From positions 1-64,000 of the forward strand of contig CAKZKQ010000582.1 of the NCBI GenBank assembly GCA_937123825.1: 64,000 nt of DNA, given 5' to 3'. Below are positions 53,990 to 61,822 of this stretch, one piece after another. Every line of letters begins with the position of its first letter. The first letter of the stretch is position 1. The notes under the pieces were generated by a model. It was not told where the DNA came from. It saw only the letters and a program-made list of their open reading frames with translations, and did no database searches. Both the position numbers and the translations under genes were made by a program. This stretch comes from an uncultured Pseudomonadota bacterium. Its GTDB lineage: Bacteria; Myxococcota_A; Bradymonadia; Bradymonadales; GCA-2716585.

Positions 53990-55357
53990 TCATTTGTTGG
54001 CCACGTGGTCGAGGAAGAGCGTGGCCGCTTTGATGCCGCCGTAGAAGGAGGTCAGGTTGTACTTCTCGTTGGGGGAGTGCAGACGATCGTCGGGCAGGCC
54101 AAAGCCCATCAACACCGTGGGCACGCCCAGGATGTTGCTGAAGTCGGCCACGACCGGGATCGAGCCGCCGCCGCGGATGAAGACGGCCTCGGCCCCAAAG
54201 GCGTCGCTGAGCGCCTGGCGCGCGGCCTGAACGGCAGGAGAGTCGGTGTTGACGATCACGGGCTGGCCACCGTGCATGGGGGTGACGGTCAGGCGCGTGC
54301 CTTCGGGCACGGAGGCCTTGAGGTGGGCCTCGATGCGGGCGGTGATGACCTCGGGCTCCTGATCGGGCACCAGACGGCAGGAGAACTTGGCGGTGGCTTT
54401 GCTGGGCAGGACCGTCTTGGCGCCCTGGCCGGTGAAGCCGCCGATGATGCCGTTGCAATCAAGCGTGGGCCGTCCCCAGCGGCGCTCCAGGGTCGTAAAG
54501 CCCTCTTCACCCACCAGCGCTTCGGCGCCGATGGAGCTCTGGAAGCCCTCTTCATCAAAGGGCAGCTTCTTCCAGGCCTCGCGCTCGGCGTCGGTCAGCT
54601 CGCGGACCTCGTCGTAGAAGCCGGGGATGGTGATCTTGCCGTTTTCGTCTTTGAGCCCAGCGATGATCTGGCACAGCGAGTTGATGGGGTTGGCCACGGC
54701 GCCGCCGTAGAGCCCCGAGTGCAGGTCGTGGTCGGGGCCTTCGACGGTGATCTCAAAGTAGGTCAGCCCGCGCAGGCCGTAGACGATGGCGGGCACACCT
54801 TCGGCAAACATGGAGGTGTCCGAGATGACCACCACGTCGGCCGCCAGTTGGTCTTTGTGGGCCTTGATGTAAGGGGCCAGGTTGGGGCTGCCGATCTCCT
54901 CTTCGCCTTCGATGAGGAACTTGAGGTTGACGGGCAACTTGCCGCGGACCTTCATGTGGGCCTCGGCGGCCTTGAGGTGGGCAAAGAACTGGCCTTTGTC
55001 GTCGGTGGCGCCGCGGGCAAAGATTTTGCCGTCGCGCACGGTGGGCTCAAACGGCCCAGTCTCCCACAGATCCAGCGGATCGGGCGGCTGGACATCGTAG
55101 TGGCCGTAGACCAGCACGGTCGGCGCGTCGGGTCCGGCGTCGAGCCACTGGGCGTACACAACGGGGTGACGCTCGGTCTCGTGGATGTGCGCCTCCAGGC
55201 CCATGGACACAAACTGGTCGTGCACCCAGTTGGCGGCGCGGCGCACATCGCCCTCATGCTCGGCCGAGGTCGACACGCTGGGGATGCTCAGCAGATCCTT
55301 CAACTCGTTCAGATACCGGTCTTTGTTCTGCGCCAGATAACCCTTCAGATCTTCCAC
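53990..55357 (-). CDS. M20-family metallodipeptidase
   Basis: A 455-residue cytosolic nonspecific-dipeptidase-like enzyme. Two zinc sites and catalytic residues are visible: VYGHYDVQPP (His, Asp), ARGATDDKGQ (Asp), EGEEEIGS (catalytic Glu pair) and a C-terminal His in LHSPNEKYN. The lid domain sits between about residues 200 and 320. The GTG at 55357 is preferred because AAGGAG lies eight bases before it and the homology starts there; an ATG 27 bases upstream has no ribosome binding site. It probably hydrolyses dipeptides or acylated amino acids in the cytoplasm. It has its own terminator downstream; the nucleotidyltransferase-like gene ends 73 bp upstream on the same strand. Confidence 0.92.
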   Translation of the reverse strand: MEDLKGYLAQNKDRYLNELKDLLSIPSVSTSAEHEGDVRRAANWVHDQFVSMGLEAHIHETERHPVVYAQWLDAGPDAPTVLVYGHYDVQPPDPLDLWETGPFEPTVRDGKIFARGATDDKGQFFAHLKAAEAHMKVRGKLPVNLKFLIEGEEEIGSPNLAPYIKAHKDQLAADVVVISDTSMFAEGVPAIVYGLRGLTYFEITVEGPDHDLHSGLYGGAVANPINSLCQIIAGLKDENGKITIPGFYDEVRELTDAEREAWKKLPFDEEGFQSSIGAEALVGEEGFTTLERRWGRPTLDCNGIIGGFTGQGAKTVLPSKATAKFSCRLVPDQEPEVITARIEAHLKASVPEGTRLTVTPMHGGQPVIVNTDSPAVQAARQALSDAFGAEAVFIRGGGSIPVVADFSNILGVPTVLMGFGLPDDRLHSPNEKYNLTSFYGGIKAATLFLDHVANK

Positions 55358-55429
55358 GCTCTGTGCTCCTTGCTCTCTTGTCATCGGCAGTGACCGCGCC
55401 GCCAGGGTCCACGCCCGGCGGCGTCGGGT

Positions 55430-56413
55430 TCACACCTTGAAGTCTTTTATCGTCTCAATCACCTGCTGCGGCGTCATGGCCAACACCGCGGCATCAAAAT
55501 CGTCGTATTGGGCCTTGAAGGCCTTGATGAAGTCGCCCAGCGCCGCGCCTTGAAGCTCTGGGCGCAGCGACATCACCAGGCGCCCGTTGAAGCGCTCCTG
55601 AACCTGCCGCGCGACCTCTTCCAGACGGCGCTCGTGGGCGATCTGCCCCAGCAAGTCGGCCTGAGGGAAAGCTTCATGGACCTGTGCCAGGAGGGCCTCG
55701 GCGTCACCTTCTGGCTCATAGTTCTGCGCCACGCCGTGCTCGTCCAGCCAGGCCACAAAGCGCTCCATGGTCTGGCGGCGACGCTTGCGTCGGCGCGTGG
55801 TGGCGCTCTGGTCGCGGTAGGGGGCCACAGAGAAGAACGGCGAGCGCGTCACCCAGGAGAAGATCGCCTCCAGGTTGTCGAAGCCCGCCTCCCAGGGGGC
55901 GATCTCCAGGCCCAGGAAGCCAAAGATCTGCGCCGGGTCGCGGCTGACGATCAGGTCCTTCTTGTAATGATTGTCATCGCGCCGAAAGACGTACATCAGG
56001 CCCTTCTCCCCATACTTGAGGTTGAAGCGCCTGTAGATCTTGCCCACGATGTTGCCCAGATCGTTGAAGGACATGAAGTTGTGCGTGGTCAGGAACTCGT
56101 CGTGGGACTTGATGAAGTAATCGACCTGAAAGTCCTGGTAGACGGTCGAAAAAACCCCGCCCTGGGCGCGAGTGCGCTCCAACCCCAGATCCGCCACGAT
56201 GCTCTCACGCAGCGCCTCCCAGGAGGTCTCTTCTGCCAAGAGCTGGTCCGAGAGGATCACGTCCATGTCCCCAAAATCGGCCTTGTCCCCGTAATAACGG
56301 GGGATGCGGTAGAGGTCCCCAAACTTCTGCTCGAAGTAGACCCGCATCTGGGCCTCCAGCGCCAGGTACTCCTGACGCGGCAGCCTTCCCAGCTTAAAGA
56401 GGTTGCCTCCCAT
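55430..56413 (-). CDS. Nucleotidyltransferase-fold protein of unknown function
   Basis: A 327-residue protein. The polymerase-beta-type nucleotidyltransferase active site is suggested by GDMDVILSD (Asp49, Asp51) and a third acidic residue in FQVDYFI near 100. A helical C-terminal region contains a basic patch (TTRRRKRRRQT) near 205 and two long helices (RRLEEVARQVQERFNGR). The ATG at 56413 with GGAG eight bases upstream is preferred to the GTG at 56440. I know no named family with this combination. It could transfer a nucleotide to RNA, a protein or a small molecule. It sits alone upstream of the M20 dipeptidase; 56414-56690 shows nothing certain. Confidence 0.6.
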   Translation of the reverse strand: MGGNLFKLGRLPRQEYLALEAQMRVYFEQKFGDLYRIPRYYGDKADFGDMDVILSDQLLAEETSWEALRESIVADLGLERTRAQGGVFSTVYQDFQVDYFIKSHDEFLTTHNFMSFNDLGNIVGKIYRRFNLKYGEKGLMYVFRRDDNHYKKDLIVSRDPAQIFGFLGLEIAPWEAGFDNLEAIFSWVTRSPFFSVAPYRDQSATTRRRKRRRQTMERFVAWLDEHGVAQNYEPEGDAEALLAQVHEAFPQADLLGQIAHERRLEEVARQVQERFNGRLVMSLRPELQGAALGDFIKAFKAQYDDFDAAVLAMTPQQVIETIKDFKV

Positions 56414-56690
56414 CGCCCACGCTCCGTCTTGATCCGTCACTCACACAGCCCGCGCTGACCGTCACCACAGCGCCGACCGCCGCACAGTCTTGCGCCCCAC
56501 ACGTCGCCCGTCAATGCCGCTGCTCAGTCCAGCCACCAATCATCAACAAAATTAGAACGTGCAGAGCCAATCATACCGATGGACGCAACGAAACTCTCGA
56601 ACTATACCTTGCCCATCACAACAAACCGGGTCGCCAACGTGTGACCGATGACATTGTCCTGAGAAGAAGTTGTTCAAAGAGGTACAGGAA

Positions 56691-58037
56691 ATGAAAAACA
56701 TGAAGTGGGTTGCGCTCTTTTGTGTGATGGTGCTGGCTGGCTGCGCCCAGCAAGAAGATCAGTCGTCGGTTGGCGCTGAAGCTGGCCCGGTGGACGCTCA
56801 GACCGAAGAGATCTCGGTGGAAGGCAAAGCCGACGGCTCCCAGATCAACGTGCGCTCGGCGCGCGGCTTTGATTTGGTGGAGCTTTACGGCGAAGCGGCC
56901 CAGGCCTACTACGAAGCGATGGACGCCTCGGGGCTCTTCCAGAAGCTCAACCGCCGCGGCCTTGAGTACCGCTACGGCACCTACACCCTGTGCGTGACCA
57001 ACGGCGCCGACTACGCCTGCAACCTCTACGCTTCGGTCGCCCAGGCGGGCAACTCGGCCGACTTTGACCTCATCACCCAGGGCCCACGTCTGCGCTCGGC
57101 CAGCAGCGAGCTTTTTGCCGCCGTGGCCACCGCCTCGGGTCAGTCTGCGCGCCGCGTCAACACCGCCCAGTTTGGTCGCCTTGTCTGCCAGAAAGACGCC
57201 CGCAACGTGGCCTGCGGCCTGAGCGTCAAGGCCACCACCCCCGATCAGCCCGACGGCGCGGTCCTGGAGTTGGTCTTTGACGGCCTGGAGCCGGTCGGCC
57301 CCGACTACGTCTACGAAGGCTGGCTGATCACCAGCGACGGCCCGGTCACCAGCGGCCGCTTTGACGTCGAGGGCGACGGCAGCATCAACTTTGAGTTGGA
57401 CGCCGAGCTGGCCGCCGACAGCAGCCTCTTTGTCCTGACCATCGAGCCCGCCGTGGGCGACGACCCGGCCCCGGCCCCCACCCACATCCTGGCGGGCGCC
57501 TTTGTGGACGGCGTGGCCGAGTTGACCATCGAGCACCCCGCTGCGCTGGGCACCGACTTTGCCCAGGCCGCTGGCGGCTACATCCTGGAGACCCCCACGA
57601 CGGCCTCCATCGCCGACGACTACGACCAGGGTGTGTGGTTCCTCAACCCCGCCGCTGGCCCCGGCGCTGGCTTTGACCTGCCCCAGCTTCCCAACGGCTG
57701 GGTCTATGAGGGCTGGGTCGTGGGTGAGTTTGGCCCCATCTCCACCGGCACCTTCCGCAGCGTCACCGGCCCCGACTCCGACGGCGCTGGCGCCACCGCC
57801 GGCCCCGACGGCGCCCCGCCCTTCCCCGGCCAGGACTTCATCGACCCGGCCATGATCCTGACCGACGGCTTCGCGGTGGTCCTGAGCGTCGAGCCCAGCC
57901 CCGACAACAGCCCCGCGCCCTTCACCATCAAGCCCCTGGTGGACCCCAACGTGGACGCGGTCGGCCCGGCGGTCTTCCAGACCATGGAAAACCAGCGCGG
58001 CGCCTCGCACCCCACCGGGATGGCCTTCCTGCACTGA
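56691..58037 (+). CDS. Lipoprotein with two anti-sigma (RskA-C-like) beta domains
   Basis: A 448-residue lipoprotein. The ATG at 56691 follows AGAGG and CAGGAA and starts a signal ending VLAGC. The next 190 residues contain a helical region with GKADGSQINVRSARGFDLVELYGEA and a C...C pair in TLCVTNGADYACNL. Two repeats of a beta domain follow: YEGWLITSDGPVTSG...LFVLTIEPAVGDDPAPA and YEGWVVGEFGPISTG...FAVVLSVEPSPDNSPAP. These resemble the C-terminal domain of RskA-type anti-sigma factors, here exported twice in one protein. Function unknown. It is monocistronic with its own terminator at 58076. Confidence 0.75.
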   Translation: MKNMKWVALFCVMVLAGCAQQEDQSSVGAEAGPVDAQTEEISVEGKADGSQINVRSARGFDLVELYGEAAQAYYEAMDASGLFQKLNRRGLEYRYGTYTLCVTNGADYACNLYASVAQAGNSADFDLITQGPRLRSASSELFAAVATASGQSARRVNTAQFGRLVCQKDARNVACGLSVKATTPDQPDGAVLELVFDGLEPVGPDYVYEGWLITSDGPVTSGRFDVEGDGSINFELDAELAADSSLFVLTIEPAVGDDPAPAPTHILAGAFVDGVAELTIEHPAALGTDFAQAAGGYILETPTTASIADDYDQGVWFLNPAAGPGAGFDLPQLPNGWVYEGWVVGEFGPISTGTFRSVTGPDSDGAGATAGPDGAPPFPGQDFIDPAMILTDGFAVVLSVEPSPDNSPAPFTIKPLVDPNVDAVGPAVFQTMENQRGASHPTGMAFLH

Positions 58038-58075
58038 GGAGCACCTGAGAACGAGACAACTTAAGCAGCCTCTTT

Positions 58076-58118
58076 AAAATCCCATGAACGCCGACACAAT
58101 CGGCGTCCATGGGATTTT
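58076..58118 (+). terminator. Rho-independent terminator
   Basis: A stem of AAAATCCCATG, one mismatch and ACGCCG, paired with CGGCGT, one mismatch and CATGGGATTTT, lies 39 bases beyond the preceding stop. The A/T ends allow use in either direction. Confidence 0.88.
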
Positions 58119-58139
58119 GTCGTTTGGAGAAAGCAAAAG

Positions 58140-59738
58140 ATGAAAAGCACAAAATACACACTATTTATAGCAGCCATCCTGGCTCTTGGCGCCTGCGCCG
58201 ATGTCGCGCCAGGTCAAAACAACACCCCACCACAGCTCTCACCGCTGCCAGCCTCCATCCAGGCCCAGGCCGGCACGGCGGTTCAGTGGACCCTCTCGGC
58301 CTCCGACGCAGAGGGTGACCGCGTCTTTTTGACCCTCATCCGAGGCCCCGAAGGCGCCCGCTTCATCTCTCCGGGGGGTTTGGGGCGCTTTCACTGGGTC
58401 CCCGAGGCCAACGACGTGGGCCAACACGAGGTCGTCATCCTGGCCGAGGATGCCCGGGGGGCCTCGACCGCGCTGCGGGTCTTGATTGAGGTCAACGCGA
58501 GCAACGGCGAGCCGCGCTTCAACCTCGGACCCCAGTCGATCCTCGATTTGAGCACGCAAGACTCCATGATCGTGGATTTTGACATCATCGACGGCGACAC
58601 CACCGAAGTGCCCGTCTCTTTTGAGTTTGCCCCCGATGGGATGGAGTTGATCCGCCACGGCAAAGGCGCCTGGACGCTGGCCTGGACCCCCAACCCCACC
58701 CAGATCACCCAGCAATTGGTCTGGGAAGCGCGGCTGGTGGCCGACGACGGGGTCCATCGGCCCGTTTACCACGACTTGACCGTGGTTCTGTTGGACAAGG
58801 ATCCCTGCGCCGCCCGCGGCGACGTCTGCGCCTGCGCCCCGCCGCAGATCTCACATCTGGCGCTGGCCGACAGCCAGAGCGTGGAAGACTTTGAGGTCGC
58901 CGCCTGGATCACCGACGCCGAGAGCGCCATCACCAACCCCGTGATGCTCTGGACCACCGGCGACCCCAACGACCTGCAAAGCTTTCAGTCCGTGGACATG
59001 ATCGACGACGGCCAGGGCCGCTTCGCCGCCACCATCCCCAATCCGCTGCTGGACCCGGGCAAAAGCGCCGTCGTCAGCTACATCGTCTGCGCCGGAGACA
59101 ACGACGACGCCGAAGGCGACACCTGCGACAACTACTTCTGCCTGCCCAAGCGCGACACCTTCCAGTTCACCGTCTCCAACCCCGGCATGGACCCCGACCC
59201 TGAGCCGGAACCTGAACCGGAACCCGAACCAGAGCCCGACCCTGAGCCCGAGCCAGACCCCGAACCGGAGCCTGAACCCGACCCTGAGCCTGAGCCCGAT
59301 CCGGACCCCGAACCAGAGCCTGATCCTGAACCGGAGCCCGAGCCAGACCCCGAGCCGGAACCCGAACCCGGCCCCTTTGTCTGCGAACCCGACAGCGCTG
59401 AGCCCAACAACAGCCCCGCCCAGGCCCCGCTGCTGGGCATCGACATGAGCCCCTTTGCCTTCACTGGCTGCACCGGCGACAACGACTACTACCGCGTCCA
59501 ACTCGACGCCGGGCAGACCCTCACCGTCAGCCTCAGCTCAACGCTGGAGAGCGCCGATCTGGATCTGGTCGTCATCGACCCCGACGCCGCCTTCATCCTG
59601 GGCCTGTCCCAAAACGCCGACAGCAACGAGACCGTCACCATCGAGGCCACCGTCTCCGGCCCGCACCTGATCAAGGTCTTCCCCTACGAAACCGCCGAAG
59701 GCCCCTACCAGCTTCAACTCCAACTCGGAGCCCCGTGA
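58140..59738 (+). CDS. Lipoprotein with Pro/Glu linker and PPC domain
   Basis: A 532-residue lipoprotein; GGAG nine bases before the ATG, signal ends LGAC. Residues about 30-190 are cadherin/Ig-like (an amphipathic PQLSPLPASIQAQAGTAV start, FHWVPEANDVGQHEVVI, EVNASNGEPRFNLG), followed by a second beta domain (PCAARGDVCACAPPQISHL, two cysteine pairs) to about 345. A 60-residue low-complexity D/E-P linker follows, then a bacterial pre-peptidase C-terminal (PPC) domain (PNNSPAQAP, DNDYYRVQLDAGQTLTVSL, ADLDLVVID). PPC domains bind surfaces or aid secretion. It shares an operon with the HExxH lipoprotein 4 bp downstream. Confidence 0.85.
   Translation: MKSTKYTLFIAAILALGACADVAPGQNNTPPQLSPLPASIQAQAGTAVQWTLSASDAEGDRVFLTLIRGPEGARFISPGGLGRFHWVPEANDVGQHEVVILAEDARGASTALRVLIEVNASNGEPRFNLGPQSILDLSTQDSMIVDFDIIDGDTTEVPVSFEFAPDGMELIRHGKGAWTLAWTPNPTQITQQLVWEARLVADDGVHRPVYHDLTVVLLDKDPCAARGDVCACAPPQISHLALADSQSVEDFEVAAWITDAESAITNPVMLWTTGDPNDLQSFQSVDMIDDGQGRFAATIPNPLLDPGKSAVVSYIVCAGDNDDAEGDTCDNYFCLPKRDTFQFTVSNPGMDPDPEPEPEPEPEPEPDPEPEPDPEPEPEPDPEPEPDPDPEPEPDPEPEPEPDPEPEPEPGPFVCEPDSAEPNNSPAQAPLLGIDMSPFAFTGCTGDNDYYRVQLDAGQTLTVSLSSTLESADLDLVVIDPDAAFILGLSQNADSNETVTIEATVSGPHLIKVFPYETAEGPYQLQLQLGAP
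59191..59372 (+). repeat. Low-complexity DPEP-coding repeat
   Basis: About 180 bp alternating GAA/GAG/GAC with CCx codons, coding for PE, PD, PEPE units. Slippage here would change the linker length without shifting frame when in multiples of six bases. Confidence 0.9.
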
Positions 59739-59742
59739 CGCC

Positions 59743-61632
59743 GTGAAACGCTGGCCCTTCATCATCTTTATGGCCCTGCTGGGCGCCTGCGCCGACCCAT
59801 CCTCGCAGCTCGCAGACCCCACCCCCCAGCCCGACGCCAACCTGCTGCCCCTCCAGGTCACCCTCCAGGACTCGCTCCTGGTCCAGGGCGGCACGCTGGT
59901 CATCCACGTCGACGGCGCCCCGCTGCTGGTCCCCGAAGGCGCCGAGGTCCAACTGGCCGGCGATGTCTTTGGAGAACCCGTCAACGCCACCTTCGAAGCC
60001 TTCGCCCAACCCACCGAAGACGGCGCCTTCAGCCTCCAGGTCTCCGCCGAAGACCTCCAAAACCGCCTGGCCCCCGGCCAAACGCGCTGGATCTTCCAAG
60101 GCACCCTTCGCTGCACCCTCAACGACGCCTCCGGCCAGCTCAGCGCCCGAGGCGATCTGCGCGATGCTCGCCTCACCATCGTCGACACACTCACCCCGAC
60201 CCTCTCCGTCCCCCCCCGAATCGACACCCACCTTGGCCAAGACCACACCTGGACCGCCGAAGGCATCCTGCGCCTTGGCGAAGGCCAATCCTGGCTGGAA
60301 CTCGAAGGCCAGCTCCACGGCCCCGACGGGCAAACCCGCCCCATCGCGTCCGTCACCCCCATCGAAGTGGGCCCGGGCGGCCGCCATCAAGCCCGCTTGC
60401 GCTGGCAACCGGCCCTGACCGGCATCGAACCCGGCCGCTTTGAAGGCCAGGCCCGCGTCGTCAACCAACAAGGCACCCAATACACCGAAGGCCTCTGGCA
60501 ACCGCTCACCACCCAAATCGCCCCCACCACCCTCCAAGGCCTCCAACCCCGGCGGATCAGCCGAGGCCAAAAGCTGCTGGCCATCGGCAAAGGCCTCATC
60601 AACCCCGGCAACGACGTCGCCATGTACTTTGAACTGGCCGGGCGCTTCGTCCCCCTGAGCGGCCCCCAGGAAGACGTCATCTGGCTGTGGAACCCCGAAG
60701 CCGTCGACAACCACGAAGAAGCCTCACTGGCCCTGCGCACCGACACCGAAGAGCATAACGGCCGTACAGTCCTCAAAGGCATGTCCTCGCGCACCGGCAC
60801 CTTCATCGGCCAAATCACCCCCATCCTCCTCAACGGCCCCCAAGAGGTCCGAGGCCTGCCCTGGGACGGTCGACTCACGCTCGCCCCGACCCACCAGGTG
60901 GTCTTTGTCCGCTTCCTGCCCGGCTACCTGGAGGCCCTGGAGACCTTTGGCCTGCGCAACCTCGAACCCGAAGTCCGCGCCTGGGTCTTTGACACCCTGC
61001 GCAGCCACTACGGCGGCCTGAACATCTCTTTTGTCGACCAACCCCCCACCGAAGACTGGCTCGAATACACCACCATCGAAGTCTCCGGCCGGGATCCCAA
61101 CGGCGCAGGCCTGCTGGGCCTCGACAACAGCGACTCCAAGGACGTGGGCAACCTGCGCCTTGACGACGTCATCGGCGGCGTCAACGCCCAGGCCTACGAC
61201 CAGGGCTACCACGCCTTCGGCGGCGTCTTTGTCGCCTCCTTCGAAGCCTTCAGCCCCGCCCTGTGGCCCAACTCACCGCTGGCCAGTGAGCGTTTTGACC
61301 AACTCTTTGCACCCATCACCCCGGCGCTCGGCGGCAGCCCCGTCCTGCCCGGCGACGGACGCGGCCTGCGCGCCGCTGAAGCCATGGGCAACCTCATCGG
61401 CCACACCCTCACCCATGAACTGGGCCACGCCCTGGGGCTGGCCCTGCGCGAAGACGGCACCGCCGACCCTGACCACCACCACAACATCGCCGACCAACCC
61501 GGCGCCCTCATGGACGAAGGCCAAAACCGACCCTTTGAAGAGCGCTGCGGCCTGCTGCCTGACCACCCCACCGGCTTCAACGCCACCCACCGCCGCTACC
61601 TCGAATCCATCCTCCCCATCCAACCCCAATAA
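59743..61632 (+). CDS. Lipoprotein, probable metzincin-like metallopeptidase
   Basis: A 629-residue lipoprotein starting at GTG 59743, with signal ending LLGAC. Residues about 20-260 are Ig/transthyretin-like beta domains; about 265-320 resembles an IPT/TIG domain (LQPRRISRGQKLLAIGKGLI). The C-terminal 300 residues contain LTHELGHALGLAL (HExxH, residues about 564-568), a following HHHN and a Met-turn-like GALMDEG, suggesting a zincin, perhaps metzincin. The spacing to the third ligand is longer than in archetypal metzincins, so activity is uncertain. The start is only 4 bp after the PPC lipoprotein stop, so both are made together. Confidence 0.75.
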   Translation: MKRWPFIIFMALLGACADPSSQLADPTPQPDANLLPLQVTLQDSLLVQGGTLVIHVDGAPLLVPEGAEVQLAGDVFGEPVNATFEAFAQPTEDGAFSLQVSAEDLQNRLAPGQTRWIFQGTLRCTLNDASGQLSARGDLRDARLTIVDTLTPTLSVPPRIDTHLGQDHTWTAEGILRLGEGQSWLELEGQLHGPDGQTRPIASVTPIEVGPGGRHQARLRWQPALTGIEPGRFEGQARVVNQQGTQYTEGLWQPLTTQIAPTTLQGLQPRRISRGQKLLAIGKGLINPGNDVAMYFELAGRFVPLSGPQEDVIWLWNPEAVDNHEEASLALRTDTEEHNGRTVLKGMSSRTGTFIGQITPILLNGPQEVRGLPWDGRLTLAPTHQVVFVRFLPGYLEALETFGLRNLEPEVRAWVFDTLRSHYGGLNISFVDQPPTEDWLEYTTIEVSGRDPNGAGLLGLDNSDSKDVGNLRLDDVIGGVNAQAYDQGYHAFGGVFVASFEAFSPALWPNSPLASERFDQLFAPITPALGGSPVLPGDGRGLRAAEAMGNLIGHTLTHELGHALGLALREDGTADPDHHHNIADQPGALMDEGQNRPFEERCGLLPDHPTGFNATHRRYLESILPIQPQ

Positions 61633-61822
61633 CCGGGCTCATCCACCACTGGCCCTTGCCTCTGCGGCCTACAAGGCCAATCCTGACACGTGCAGGAAGT
61701 CCCCCAGACCGTGGGACGTTGCCCCAAAGCACCCAAACGCTGCGCCGCAGTGCGCTCAAAAGCCCGTGGTGCGTTCAAACCCCCAGGGCAAACCTCCCAA
61801 AAGAGGCCATTGGAGCAGTTCT

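Noticed and set aside
59191..59372. CRISPR or satellite array
   Set aside because: It codes in frame for a D/E-P linker and has no spacers.
61031..61822. N-terminal part of the 845-residue frame that overlaps the HExxH lipoprotein
   Set aside because: It reads through the preceding gene in another frame (T/P-rich, no domain) and has no start with a ribosome binding site before the TTG at 61823.
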